This document shows positions 53,101-62,209 of a stretch of DNA of 64,000 nucleotides, in pieces (within the stretch, counting starts at the first letter, position 1; each line of letters opens with the position of its first letter). Made by a program: the position numbers and the translations under genes. Under the pieces are notes generated by a model. It saw only the letters and a list, made by a program, of their open reading frames with translations. It made no database searches and was not told the DNA's origin. The DNA lies in NCBI GenBank assembly GCA_020641055.1, contig CP067345.1, positions 1,295,317 to 1,359,316 of the forward strand, in the 5' to 3' direction. This stretch comes from Clostridioides sp. ES-S-0010-02 (GTDB taxonomy: Bacteria; Bacillota; Clostridia; Peptostreptococcales; Peptostreptococcaceae).

Positions 53101-53559
53101 ATGTCAAATGGAATAATATCTAAATTTAAGAACTGGATAGTTGATGAAGATGAAGATTATGTTGAAGATGAATATGAAGGTGGTATGGAAGATATAGTTC
53201 AAGAGGAAGAAATAAATGGAGGATTTAGTGCTGCAAAGGCAAATAAAATTGTAAATTTACATACAACTTCTCAAATGAAAGTTGTAATAGTTGAACCTAA
53301 AGTTTATGATGAAGCTGCAACTATAGCAGACCATCTAAAACAAAGAAGGGCAGTTATAGTGAATTTGGAAGGATTGACTAATTCTGAAGTTCGTAAATCT
53401 ATATTTAATTTTATGAATGGAGCGGTTTATGTTTTAGATGGAAGTATACAAAAGGTTTCTAAGTCAATATTTATACTAGCTCCTAATAATGTAGATATAG
53501 ATGCAAATATGAAAAAAGAATTAGAAAGCAAAGCATTCTTCCCTTGGCAAAATAAATAG
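53101..53559 (+). CDS. sepF: Cell-division protein SepF
   Basis: A 152-residue FtsZ-associated protein. The amphipathic N-terminal membrane-binding helix is SNGIISKFKNWIVDEDEDYV. An acidic linker follows, then the SepF domain (about 58-145) with EPKVYDEAATIADHLKQRRA, VNLEGLTNSEVRKSIFNF and NGAVYVLDGSIQKVSKSIFI. SepF anchors and bundles FtsZ filaments at the membrane; no ftsA appears in the visible cluster, so SepF may be a principal anchor here. AAGGAGGAAG precedes the ATG. Confidence 0.95.
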   Translation: MSNGIISKFKNWIVDEDEDYVEDEYEGGMEDIVQEEEINGGFSAAKANKIVNLHTTSQMKVVIVEPKVYDEAATIADHLKQRRAVIVNLEGLTNSEVRKSIFNFMNGAVYVLDGSIQKVSKSIFILAPNNVDIDANMKKELESKAFFPWQNK

Positions 53560-53577
53560 TAAAAAGGCGGTTAATGT

Positions 53578-53835
53578 ATGGGAACAATAAGAATTGCACT
53601 ATATTATCTTTTAGACATAATAGCATGGATGATAGTTATAAAAAGCTTGATGACTTGGTTTCCAAATGGAAGACAAAGCAAAATTTTTGAGATTTTAGAA
53701 AATCTTACAGAGCCAATAGAAGGTCCAATCAGGTCTATAATGTACAAATACACAAATGGGCCGATAGATTTTTCTCCTTTAATTGCAATAGTATTATTGA
53801 TGTTCCTAAGACAATTAGTATTGGTTATATTCTAA
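53578..53835 (+). CDS. YggT family membrane protein
   Basis: An 85-residue two-helix membrane protein. The signatures are MIVIKSLMTWFPN and LENLTEPIEGPIRSIM, then GPIDFSPLIAIVLLMFLRQL. YggT/YlmG proteins are encoded between sepF and ylmH in most Firmicutes and have been linked to envelope or nucleoid organisation without a defined mechanism. AAAAAGGCGG precedes the ATG. Only nine bases separate it from ylmH. Confidence 0.93.
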   Translation: MGTIRIALYYLLDIIAWMIVIKSLMTWFPNGRQSKIFEILENLTEPIEGPIRSIMYKYTNGPIDFSPLIAIVLLMFLRQLVLVIF

Positions 53836-53844
53836 GGTGATAAC

Positions 53845-54630
53845 ATGGACAAATTGAAATTGACAAATCACATAAAGGATGTAGACTTGAAAAATAAAAT
53901 GTTTAAAGTAATAGACAAGGCTAATAGTTGTATAAAAAACTATGATGTTAAGTCTACTGAGTTTCTTAATCCATATGAAGTGAGAAATGCTGTAGATATA
54001 TTAAATTCTACTAATGAAATAAAATACAGTGTGGATGGAGGTTATGAACAAGCTGAAAGAAGCACTGTATTTATTTATCCATTTTACATGGAATATGAGG
54101 ATATAGAAGATACTCTTAGATTTTTACAAATAGAAGGAAATTTTAAATTTAAAAGTATATCTCATAAAGATTATTTAGGAGCAATTTTGAATCTAGGTAT
54201 AAAAAGAGACAAAATTGGAGATATAATTATACATGATAGTTTTTGTCAAGTAGTTGTAAGTAGTGATATTTGTGATTTTATAATCATAAATTTAGAGAAA
54301 GTTTCAAGAAATAGTGTAATTGTAAAGGAAATTTCCAGAGAAAATATTGTTAATAGTTCTTCAAAATATAAAGAAGTATCATTTACAGTATCTTCAGATA
54401 GGTTAGATTGTATCATAAGTAGTCTTTACAATATATCTAGGCAAGATAGTGCAAAATACATAAATGGAGAAAAAGTCCATGTCAATTATGAAAAGATAAC
54501 TTCAACTTCTAAAATAATTAAAAATGATGATTTAATTTCTATTAGAGGTAAAGGAAGAGCTAAAGTAACACAAATAGGAGATATTACTAAAAAAGGAAGA
54601 ATAAAAGTTCAAGCAAAATTAATTGTATAA
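53845..54630 (+). CDS. ylmH: YlmH family RNA-binding protein (S4 domain)
   Basis: A 261-residue protein with an N-terminal YlmH domain (about 1-175, LNPYEVRNAVDILN, and GAILNLGIKRDKIGDIIIHD) and a C-terminal S4 domain (about 180-250, DRLDCIISSLYNISRQDSAK then NGEKVHVNYEK). S4 domains bind structured RNA; YlmH has been connected with ribosome rescue/tRNA recycling on stalled subunits (recalled). It is placed between yggT and divIVA in the standard Firmicute order. AAGGTGATAAC precedes the ATG. Confidence 0.94.
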   Translation: MDKLKLTNHIKDVDLKNKMFKVIDKANSCIKNYDVKSTEFLNPYEVRNAVDILNSTNEIKYSVDGGYEQAERSTVFIYPFYMEYEDIEDTLRFLQIEGNFKFKSISHKDYLGAILNLGIKRDKIGDIIIHDSFCQVVVSSDICDFIIINLEKVSRNSVIVKEISRENIVNSSSKYKEVSFTVSSDRLDCIISSLYNISRQDSAKYINGEKVHVNYEKITSTSKIIKNDDLISIRGKGRAKVTQIGDITKKGRIKVQAKLIV

Positions 54631-54664
54631 GGACTAATTAAAATTATAGCTGGGAGGAAATGTA

Positions 54665-55192
54665 ATGCTAACTCCAATTGAGATAGAAAATAAAGAGTTT
54701 AAAAAAGGTTTAAGAGGTTATAGAGATGAAGAAGTTGATGAGTTTTTAGATATTATCAAAGAAGATTATGAATCTCTATGTAGAGAGAATACAGCTCTTA
54801 AAGAAAAATTAGGATTATATCAAGATCAAGTAAATAAATATGAAAATATTGAAGAAACACTAAAAGCTACTTTAATAACTGCTCAAAGTGCAGCAGAAGA
54901 CACTTGTAGTGCAGCAAATAAAAAGGCTAAGATAATCGTTGAAGAAGCAGATTTAAAGGCTAGACAAATTATAGAACAAGCTAATAATCGTGTTATAGAG
55001 ATAAGAAAAGAGTACGATGCTTTAGTTAAAGAATTTAAGATATTTAGAAATAAATTTAAATCATTGTTAGAAGATGAAATAAGAAGTGTCGATGAGATTT
55101 TTTATGATGTAGATGAAAAATGTGTAAATGCATTTGAAGGTACATCAGTGTATAATTATAGTAATGATGAAGCTGCTACAACTTTAGAATAA
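54665..55192 (+). CDS. divIVA: Polar/septal curvature-sensing protein DivIVA
   Basis: A 175-residue coiled-coil protein with the DivIVA lipid-binding N-terminus (MLTPIEIENKEFKKGLRGYR then EEVDEFLD). A first coiled coil lies at about 30-60, a linker follows, and a second coil at about 70-145 contains EEADLKARQIIEQANNRVIE. DivIVA binds negatively curved membrane at poles and septa and recruits partners. GGGAGGAAATGTA precedes the ATG. An inverted repeat overlapping the stop (55191-55205 with 55216-55230) probably ends the sepF-divIVA operon. Confidence 0.95.
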   Translation: MLTPIEIENKEFKKGLRGYRDEEVDEFLDIIKEDYESLCRENTALKEKLGLYQDQVNKYENIEETLKATLITAQSAAEDTCSAANKKAKIIVEEADLKARQIIEQANNRVIEIRKEYDALVKEFKIFRNKFKSLLEDEIRSVDEIFYDVDEKCVNAFEGTSVYNYSNDEAATTLE

Positions 55193-55234
55193 ACAATAAT
55201 TTTACTGGATTTTAGGTAGAATTATTGTTTAAGT
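55191..55234 (+). terminator. Probable divIVA terminator
   Basis: A 15-bp stem with one G-U pair starting within the divIVA stop codon. Only a weak T tract is present. Confidence 0.5.
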
Positions 55235-55313
55235 TTGAGAATACTATAACAAAAACAAAAAATAGGATAAATATGTAAGAAAAATATAAATTATTATATT
55301 TTTCAAAAATATA

Positions 55314-55342
55314 TTGACTATTCAAATTATTTGTTATAGAAT
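55314..55342 (+). promoter_or_regulatory. ileS promoter
   Basis: TTGACT (55314-55319), 17-bp spacer, TAGAAT (55337-55342), about 25 bases before the T-box leader. Confidence 0.6.
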
Positions 55343-55368
55343 TTCATATAAACACAGATAAATTTTTA

Positions 55369-55620
55369 AAAGCGTTGATAGAGACAATTATCTTTAGATA
55401 ATTTTACAGAGAATTGGGTATGCTGAGAACCAAGGAATTTATAAAGATGAGAATCACTCTTGAGCTGCAGGCTGAACGATTAAACTTTATTAAGCTGTGC
55501 CGGTTAGTGCCGTTATACTATTAGAGTGTTATATGTGACTATTGTTAAGTTCACATATAGAATTAGGGTGGTAACGCGATTGATAACTCGTCCCTTTGTT
55601 TAAAGGGGACGAGTTTTTTA
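55369..55620 (+). promoter_or_regulatory. T-box riboswitch (isoleucine) with terminator, upstream of ileS
   Basis: The leader has the T-box sequence AGGGTGGTAACGCG at 55565-55578, whose bulge pairs with the tRNA acceptor end, and a terminator helix from AACTCGTCCCTT (55585) to AAGGGGACGAGTT followed by T6. In Stem I the segment GAGAATCACTC near 55450-55460 offers AUC as specifier codon, matching isoleucine and the downstream gene. Uncharged tRNA-Ile should stabilise the antiterminator. Confidence 0.92.
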
Positions 55621-55687
55621 TTATTCAAATTTACGTAAAAGAATAAAAACTTTGGAATTATAATAACTGTAGGAAAGGGTGATTTAC

Positions 55688-58600
55688 ATGGCAAAATTTA
55701 AGCCATTGGTGGACAGTTCTGTGAAACAAGCAGAAGCACAAGTTTTTGACTATTGGAAAGACATAGATATACTTGAAAAAACTCTAGAAAAAGGTAAAGA
55801 CGACCCAAGTTTTGTATTTTATGAAGGACCTCCAACAGCTAATGGAAATCCTGGAGTACATCACGTTTTATCTAGAACACTTAAAGATTCTGTTTGTAGA
55901 TATAAAACAATGTCTGGTTATCAAGTAAAGAGAAAAGCTGGTTGGGATACACACGGATTGCCAGTTGAAATACAAGTAGAAAAAGAATTAGGTCTTACTA
56001 GCAAGCAACAAATAGAAGAATATGGAATAGCTGAATTTAACCAAAAATGTAGAGAGTCAGTTTTCTCATTTGAAAAACAATGGAGAATAATGACTGAGAG
56101 AATGGCTTATGAAGTTGACTTAGATAATCCATATATAACTTTAGATAATAACTATATAGAATCTGTATGGTGGATATTGAATAAGTTCAATAAAGAAGGA
56201 TATATATATGAAGGGCATAAAATACTTCCTTATTGCCCAAGATGTGGAACTGGTCTTGCTAGTCATGAGGTTGCACAAGGATATAAAGAAGTAAAGACAA
56301 ATACAGTTGTAGCTAAATTTAAGAAAAAAGATGCTGATGAATATTTCTTAGCATGGACAACTACTCCATGGACTTTACCATCAAATGTTTCATTAACAGT
56401 GAATGCTGATGTTGATTACTTAAAAGTTAAAAAAGGTGATGAGGTATATTATGTATCTAAACCTTTAGCTAATAAAGTACTAGGTGAAGACTATGAAGTT
56501 TTAGAAGAAATGAAAGGTAAAGATTTAGAAGGCTTAGAATATGAACAATTAATGCCTTTTGTAGAAGTTGATAAAAAAGCATTTTTCATTACAGTAGGAG
56601 ATTATGTAACTACTGAAGATGGTACTGGAATAGTTCATACAGCACCAGCATTTGGTGAAGATGACTACAATACAGGTAAAAGATACGATTTACCAGTTGT
56701 ACAGCCAGTAGATGAAACTGGTAAATTTACAACTACTCCTTGGGAAGGTAGATTTGTAATGGAAGATGGGCTAGATGTTGAAATAATAAAATGGCTAGCT
56801 TCTGAAAATAAACTATATAGTAAAGAAAAAGTAGTTCATAATTATCCACATTGTTGGAGATGCCAAACTCCACTTGTGTACTATGCAAAACCAAGCTGGT
56901 ATATAGAAATGACTAAGCTTAAGGATAAATTAATAGAAAATAATAATGGTGTAAAATGGTTCCCAGGCTTTGTAGGTGAAAAGAGATTTGGAAACTGGTT
57001 AGAAAATCTAAATGACTGGGCAATATCAAGAACTAGATATTGGGGAACTCCACTTCCTATATGGAGATGTGAATGCGGTCATACAGATTCAGTTGGTTCA
57101 AGAGCAGAATTAGCTGAAAAAGCTATAGAAGATGTAAACCCAGAAACTGTAGAACTTCATAGACCATATGTAGATGATATACACTTGAAGTGTGAAAAAT
57201 GTGGAAAACCAATGACAAGAGTAACAGAAGTTATAGATTGCTGGTTTGATAGTGGAGCTATGCCATTTGCACAACACCACTATCCATTTGAAAACAAAGA
57301 AAACTTTGATGAGCTATTCCCAGCTGATTATATATCAGAAGGTATAGACCAAACTAGAGGTTGGTTCTACTCATTACTTGCAGTATCAACATTTGTATTA
57401 GGAAAAGCACCGTATAAGAGTGTCTTAGTTCCAGACCTTGTACTTGATAAAGATGGAAAGAAAATGAGTAAATCAAGAGGAAATACAGTAAATCCTATGC
57501 AGTTGTTTGATCAATATGGAGCAGATGCGCTAAGATGGTATTTACTATATGTTTCTCCACCATGGACTCCAACTAAATTTGATATGGATGGATTAAAAGA
57601 AATCCAAAGTAAATTTATAGGTACTATGAAAAATGTATATAACTTCTTTACTTTATATGCAAATACAGATGATATAAATCCAACTGAATTCTTTGTAGAA
57701 TACAAAGATAGACCAGAACTTGACAGATGGATACTATCTAAATTCAATAATTTAATGAAAGATGTAGAAGAAAATTTAGAGATATTTGAATTAAATAAAA
57801 CTTTAAGAATGATACAAGATTTCATAAATGATGATTTATCTAACTGGTATATAAGACGTTCAAGAAGAAGATTCTGGGCAACTGAATTAACAGAAGATAA
57901 AAAAGCTGTATACAATACAACTTATGAATTATTACATGGACTTTGCAGAGCTATAGCACCATTTGCTCCATATATGTCAGAAGAAATGTATAGAAACCTA
58001 ACTGGAGAAGTATCTGTTCATTTAGCTGAATATCCTAAGTTTAATGAGAGTTTAGTTGATACTAAATTAGAAGAAAAAATGGATTTAGCTAAGAATCTAG
58101 TTACTTTAGGTAGAGCTTCAAGAGAAGTTGAGAGAATAAAAGTTCGTCAACCATTACAAAAAGTATTAGTAGATGGTAAATTTGAAGACACAATAAGTGA
58201 TGTAGTTGATTTAATAAAAGAAGAGCTTAATGTTAAAGAGGTAGTATTTGCTAAAGATTTAGATGAATATATGAACTTTAGCCTAAAACCAAACTTTAAA
58301 GAAGCTGGACCAATATTAGGCGCTAAGATGAACTTATTTGTAGGAGCATTAAACAAGTTAAATGCACATGAAACTGCTAATAAACTTGAAAATGGTGAAA
58401 CTTTAACAGTTGATTTAAATGGAGAAGCATTTGAATTTAATAAAGACTTAGTATTAATAGGTATAACTGCTAAAGAAGGATTTAATGTATCTGTTGAAAA
58501 TAATCTTTTTGTTATACTAGATACTAAATTAACTGATGAGTTAGTTGATGAAGGATATGCTAGAGAATTTATATCTAAAGTACAACAATTGAGAAAATCT

Positions 58601-58795
58601 AATAACTTTGAAGTACTAGACAACATAGTAATAGATTACTGTGGTGATGATGAGATTGCTAAAGCTGTTGAGCATTTTGATGAATACATCAAGTCTGAGA
58701 CTTTAGCTTTAGAAATAAATAGAGTGGATGATAAATCTTTAGAAGAACAAAACTTAAATGACCATATGACAGGTATAAAAGTTACAAGAAAATAA
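55688..58795 (+). CDS. ileS: Isoleucyl-tRNA synthetase (eukaryote-like type)
   Basis: Charges tRNA-Ile and edits valine. The 1035-residue class I synthetase has its HIGH-equivalent as PGVHHVL (about 55-61) within YEGPPTANGNPGVHHV. The CP1 editing region includes AWTTTPWTLPSNVSLT, and DWAISRTRYWGTPLPIWRCE follows. Zinc-ribbon-like cysteines occur around 57062-57213 (CECGH, CEKCGK). KKMSKSRGN lies at about 591. The GVHH signature and length point to the eukaryote-like IleS type, a group often poorly inhibited by mupirocin (family knowledge, not tested). GGAAAGGGTGAT places the ATG at 55688. The gene is under T-box control. Confidence 0.97.
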   Translation: MAKFKPLVDSSVKQAEAQVFDYWKDIDILEKTLEKGKDDPSFVFYEGPPTANGNPGVHHVLSRTLKDSVCRYKTMSGYQVKRKAGWDTHGLPVEIQVEKELGLTSKQQIEEYGIAEFNQKCRESVFSFEKQWRIMTERMAYEVDLDNPYITLDNNYIESVWWILNKFNKEGYIYEGHKILPYCPRCGTGLASHEVAQGYKEVKTNTVVAKFKKKDADEYFLAWTTTPWTLPSNVSLTVNADVDYLKVKKGDEVYYVSKPLANKVLGEDYEVLEEMKGKDLEGLEYEQLMPFVEVDKKAFFITVGDYVTTEDGTGIVHTAPAFGEDDYNTGKRYDLPVVQPVDETGKFTTTPWEGRFVMEDGLDVEIIKWLASENKLYSKEKVVHNYPHCWRCQTPLVYYAKPSWYIEMTKLKDKLIENNNGVKWFPGFVGEKRFGNWLENLNDWAISRTRYWGTPLPIWRCECGHTDSVGSRAELAEKAIEDVNPETVELHRPYVDDIHLKCEKCGKPMTRVTEVIDCWFDSGAMPFAQHHYPFENKENFDELFPADYISEGIDQTRGWFYSLLAVSTFVLGKAPYKSVLVPDLVLDKDGKKMSKSRGNTVNPMQLFDQYGADALRWYLLYVSPPWTPTKFDMDGLKEIQSKFIGTMKNVYNFFTLYANTDDINPTEFFVEYKDRPELDRWILSKFNNLMKDVEENLEIFELNKTLRMIQDFINDDLSNWYIRRSRRRFWATELTEDKKAVYNTTYELLHGLCRAIAPFAPYMSEEMYRNLTGEVSVHLAEYPKFNESLVDTKLEEKMDLAKNLVTLGRASREVERIKVRQPLQKVLVDGKFEDTISDVVDLIKEELNVKEVVFAKDLDEYMNFSLKPNFKEAGPILGAKMNLFVGALNKLNAHETANKLENGETLTVDLNGEAFEFNKDLVLIGITAKEGFNVSVENNLFVILDTKLTDELVDEGYAREFISKVQQLRKSNNFEVLDNIVIDYCGDDEIAKAVEHFDEYIKSETLALEINRVDDKSLEEQNLNDHMTGIKVTRK

Positions 58796-58818
58796 AAAAT
58801 AACAAGCTGTTAATTAAG

Positions 58819-58864
58819 AGCCCTATAGAAAATGATTTGTAAATTTCTATAGGGCTTTTTTTAA
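58819..58864 (+). terminator. ileS terminator
   Basis: A perfect 13-bp stem (58819-58831 with 58844-58856) followed by seven T. The remaining 58865-59121 is AT-rich with no recognised element. Confidence 0.9.
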
Positions 58865-59121
58865 AAAGATAGCTTATTTCTTTATTTAATTAATTGTTTT
58901 TGTACTTCAATAATTAAATGTTTTAATATTCCAAAATTTACAACAAATAAATTTATATAAATCATATAAATTATTTATAGCATATGATAAAATGTTAGTG
59001 AATAAACGTTTAAGTGAGGATGAATAATATTTTAGAGTGAACTACTTCTGGTAAATTTATTTTTAAATTTATTGTGTATTATGCAGGGTGGTTTATTTAT
59101 TATGCAAAGGGGTGCGTTTTG

Positions 59122-59994
59122 ATGTATGGTGAAAGCAAAAAACTAAGTATTGATAATAACATATTTTTGCAATATGGTCTTATTATATTGGGAATGATTT
59201 TATCAACCTTAGGAATAAATTTATATCTAGCACCAGCCAAGTTGTTAAGTGGAGGAGTAGCTGGAATTTGTGTTATATTATATAAGTTATTTGGTATAAA
59301 TCAGGGATTATCTAGTTTTTTGATGAATATACCAATATTTATTATAGCTAAGAAGTATTTTGATAATAAATTTTTGTTAATAAGTTTTGTAAATATGTTA
59401 CTATTTTCTGTTGCACTTGGTTTAACACAAGATATTGCTAAATATTTTCCAATAGATGATACTATGCTACAATCTATTTATGGTGGTGTTTTAACTGGTA
59501 TAGGTATGGGATTGACCTTTAAAGCAAGAGCTACTGCTGGAGGGCTTGATATAATAGCAGCTATAATGAAAAGAAAGTACGATATACCAATGAAAAATAC
59601 ATTTTTATTTATTAATTTCTTTGTAGTATGTGCAGGTGCATTTTTATTTGGAGCAAAATTGGTAATGTACACTCTAATTACTATGTATATAATTTCTTTT
59701 ACAATGGATATAGCAAAAGATTGCTTTGATAGAAAAAAATCTATACTTTTAATATCAAATAGATATGAAGAAATATCAAAAGTAATAATGAATAAGATGG
59801 GTAGAGGAGTAACTTTTTTAGAAGCAGAAGGAGCATATACGCAGAATAAGAAAAAAATGATTTACTGTATCATATCTGCAAATGAAGTAGGTAAATTTAA
59901 GGATTTAATTTATGATATGGATAGTGAAGCTTTTATTTCTGTAAACAATGTAGAAGAAGTAAAAGGTGGAGGTTTTAAGGATAAATTTTTATAA
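59122..59994 (+). CDS. YitT family membrane protein with C-terminal DUF2179 domain
   Basis: A 290-residue protein with five or six membrane helices (about 15-185), including GMILSTLGINLYLAPAKLLS, GGVAGICVILYKLFG and LTFKARATAGGLDIIAAIMK. A cytoplasmic DUF2179 domain follows (about 200-285, with GRGVTFLEAEGAYTQNKKKM). YitT proteins are widespread in Firmicutes with no confirmed substrate. AAAGGGGTG (59106-59114) supports the ATG at 59122; an upstream ATG at 59074 has no ribosome binding site. Confidence 0.92.
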   Translation: MYGESKKLSIDNNIFLQYGLIILGMILSTLGINLYLAPAKLLSGGVAGICVILYKLFGINQGLSSFLMNIPIFIIAKKYFDNKFLLISFVNMLLFSVALGLTQDIAKYFPIDDTMLQSIYGGVLTGIGMGLTFKARATAGGLDIIAAIMKRKYDIPMKNTFLFINFFVVCAGAFLFGAKLVMYTLITMYIISFTMDIAKDCFDRKKSILLISNRYEEISKVIMNKMGRGVTFLEAEGAYTQNKKKMIYCIISANEVGKFKDLIYDMDSEAFISVNNVEEVKGGGFKDKFL

Positions 59995-60105
59995 GATATA
60001 AGTGTTAAAAAATACCATATATCTTGTTATTGTACCTAGTTAGATGTATACTGTAACTAATGGGGCACATGAAGTGCTCAATAATATACTAGGAGGTATA
60101 ATAAT

Positions 60106-60378
60106 ATGTTAAGAGAGAGATTTGTAGTAAGAAATCATCATAATCCACATGCTAATGGATGCTGTGGAACTGGAGGAGAAGGATGCTGTGGGGGAGATAA
60201 CCATCAACATTCACACGAGCATTCTCACAGTCATGGACATGAACATGAGCATGTAAATGGTGTAGGTCATGACCATAATCATGATGATGGATTTTCAGGA
60301 ACTCATGAGCATGGGCATGAACATACACATATACATGGGCATGAACATTTAGATGGGCATACACATCAACATAAATAG
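60106..60378 (+). CDS. Histidine-rich small protein, likely metal-binding
   Basis: A 90-residue protein with 26 histidines, mostly in alternating H-x-H patterns from residue 33 to the end (NHQHSHEHSHSHGHEHEH and similar). A paired cysteine cluster CCGTGGEGCCGG lies at about 19-30. There is no signal peptide or membrane helix, so it is probably cytoplasmic. Such composition usually means binding of Ni, Zn, Co or Cu for storage or delivery; the metal and client cannot be told from sequence. TAGGAGGT gives a strong start. No urease, hydrogenase or transporter gene adjoins it. Confidence 0.85.
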   Translation: MLRERFVVRNHHNPHANGCCGTGGEGCCGGDNHQHSHEHSHSHGHEHEHVNGVGHDHNHDDGFSGTHEHGHEHTHIHGHEHLDGHTHQHK

Positions 60379-60456
60379 AAGTATTTTAAACTAATAAAAT
60401 GATTTTTATTTTGTTATTCCATGAAGGTTTAAATAAAAATTATTCATAGCAAATAA

Positions 60457-60505
60457 AAAAGTGAGCTGTTAAATTAAAAAACTTTAATAGTTCACTTTTA
60501 TTAAT
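60457..60505. terminator. Terminator between the His-rich gene and tetR
   Basis: A 17-bp stem with two G-U pairs (60457-60473 with 60483-60499) lies between convergent genes, with A-rich and T-rich flanks. Confidence 0.7.
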
Positions 60506-60521
60506 TATTAAAATATCAAGT

Positions 60522-61094
60522 TTAAATCCAATGGTTAACTAAAAAAGAAGCGATATTTTCATAAGGCATTTTTTCTGTTTTTAACAAGCTTTGGACAACT
60601 AAACCATCAACTATAGACATAAGTAAAAAAGAAAAGGATTCAGCATCCTGTTCATTCTCATCACCACTATATTTTTCAAGAGATTCAATAATTTCAGATT
60701 TAAGGGTAGCTCGCCATTCAATATATTTCAATCTCATTCTTTCTTTTAAATCATCATTTGAAGTAATAGCTTCACAAATAAGATACATATGTACTCTACC
60801 ACGACTTTCTATAGTAGATATTTTTTCTAGTATTAAGTTGACCATTTCTATTTGAGAATTTTTGGATTTGACATTTTTTACACAGTTTAATATAGCACTA
60901 GTTATAACTTCTAAATGAGTATCAGCAATGTTATATATAATATCATTTTTAGATGAGTAGTGATAATATAGTGTACCCTTACTTATATTCACATCTTTTG
61001 CAATATCAGCAAGACTGGTATTTTGAACTCCATTTTTGGCTATTAAATTAGTAGCAGATAATAAAATAGCTTGTTTCATATTATTTGTTTTCAT
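60522..61094 (-). CDS. TetR-family regulator divergent from degV
   Basis: A 190-residue TetR repressor. The N-terminal DNA-binding domain (about 5-52) has ATNLIAKNGVQNTSLADIAK and DVNISKGTLYYHYSSKNDII; a ligand-binding helical domain follows. GAAAGGTAGG precedes the ATG on the minus strand. It diverges from degV, and a GC-rich 16-bp palindrome sits at the likely degV transcription start, so degV is its probable target. Since DegV/FakB proteins bind fatty acids, a fatty-acid or acyl effector is a reasonable hypothesis. Confidence 0.9.
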   Translation of the reverse strand: MKTNNMKQAILLSATNLIAKNGVQNTSLADIAKDVNISKGTLYYHYSSKNDIIYNIADTHLEVITSAILNCVKNVKSKNSQIEMVNLILEKISTIESRGRVHMYLICEAITSNDDLKERMRLKYIEWRATLKSEIIESLEKYSGDENEQDAESFSFLLMSIVDGLVVQSLLKTEKMPYENIASFLVNHWI

Positions 61095-61185
61095 AAAACC
61101 TACCTTTCTATGTATATTTATAACAAATTAATAACATTATAAGCTTATAGAAAATTATTGTCAATAAAGCAAGAATCTATATCTA

Positions 61186-61240
61186 TTGACTTTTTTTCAT
61201 CCAAAATATAAAATAATAATTAAATCGGTCGTACGACCGA
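61186..61240 (+). promoter_or_regulatory. degV promoter and TetR operator
   Basis: TTGACT (61186-61191), 17-bp spacer, TAAAAT (61209-61214). The perfect palindrome TCGGTCGTACGACCGA (61225-61240) lies just downstream, at or after the expected start site. Its GC content stands out sharply from the surroundings. Confidence 0.8.
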
Positions 61241-61278
61241 CTGAATAAACAAAAACAATATCTTATAGTGAGGTTAAT

Positions 61279-62121
61279 ATGGATAAAATAAAATTGATAG
61301 TAGACAGTGCATGTGACTTACCTAATCATATAATAGAGAAATACAATATTGAAGTTATTGGTTTAAATGTATCTTTTGGAGAAGAGAACTATATATCTGG
61401 GAAGGAAATAGATAATGAAACTTTCTACAGAAAAATGGATGAAAGTAAATTATTGCCAAAAACATCATGTCCTTCACCAGATAAGTTTTTAGAAGCATAT
61501 CAATGCGAAGAGGAAAGTATATTAGTAATTAGCATAAGTTCAGGATTATCTGGAACTTATAATAGTGCACTTTTGGCAAAAGACATGTTCGAAAAAGAAG
61601 GAAATAATAAAAAAATTGAAATTATAGATTCACTTAGTGGGTCAATTGGCATAGGACAATTAGTATTAAAAGCGGCAATATTAATAAAAGAAGGAAAAGA
61701 ACTTGAAGAAATTGTTTCAATAATAGATAGATATAAAGACAATCCACCATTTTATGGAACTCTAGAGACATTAGAAAATGCTATAAAAGGAGGTAGAATA
61801 AATCCAATAGCAGGAAAAATTATAAATACATTAAATTTTAAGGCTATAATACAAGTTGCAGATGGGATTGTAACTCCAATAGATAAGGCAAGGGGTGAAG
61901 GGAATAGCTTGAAAAAACTGATTCAGTTAGTAGAATCAAAAATTATAGATAAAGAAGAGAAGGTTTTATTTATAGGACATGCTAACTGCCCTGAAAAAGC
62001 TCAAAAAGTAAGAGAAACTATGGAAAAAGATGTTAAATATAAAGACGTTGTAATCTGTGAAGTTGGTTCAGTAATGGGAACATATACTTCAAAAGGTGCA
62101 ATTTTGATAACTGCAATATAA
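61279..62121 (+). CDS. DegV family fatty-acid-binding protein (FakB-like)
   Basis: A 280-residue DegV-fold protein that binds a fatty acid for phosphorylation by FakA. Features: KIKLIVDSACDLPNHIIEKY, PKTSCPSPDKFLEAYQ, the SISSGLSGTYNSALLAKDMF lipid-pocket segment, IDSLSGSIGIGQLVLKA, GGRINPIAGKIINTLNFK and the C-terminal GSVMGTYTSKGAI with the phosphate-site region. No fakA is in the window, so the kinase would be elsewhere. AGTGAGGTTAAT precedes the ATG. Control by the divergent TetR is likely. Confidence 0.93.
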   Translation: MDKIKLIVDSACDLPNHIIEKYNIEVIGLNVSFGEENYISGKEIDNETFYRKMDESKLLPKTSCPSPDKFLEAYQCEEESILVISISSGLSGTYNSALLAKDMFEKEGNNKKIEIIDSLSGSIGIGQLVLKAAILIKEGKELEEIVSIIDRYKDNPPFYGTLETLENAIKGGRINPIAGKIINTLNFKAIIQVADGIVTPIDKARGEGNSLKKLIQLVESKIIDKEEKVLFIGHANCPEKAQKVRETMEKDVKYKDVVICEVGSVMGTYTSKGAILITAI

Positions 62122-62140
62122 ACAACAAACTAAAAAGTTA

Positions 62141-62188
62141 AAGCTGTATAAAAATGAATAAAATCATTTTTATACAGCTTATTTTGAT
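62141..62188. terminator. Bidirectional terminator between degV and the M24 gene
   Basis: A perfect 17-bp stem (62141-62157 with 62164-62180) with a 6-nt loop between convergent genes. Confidence 0.85.
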
Positions 62189-62209
62189 GTTATTAAGTTA
62201 ATCTTATAA

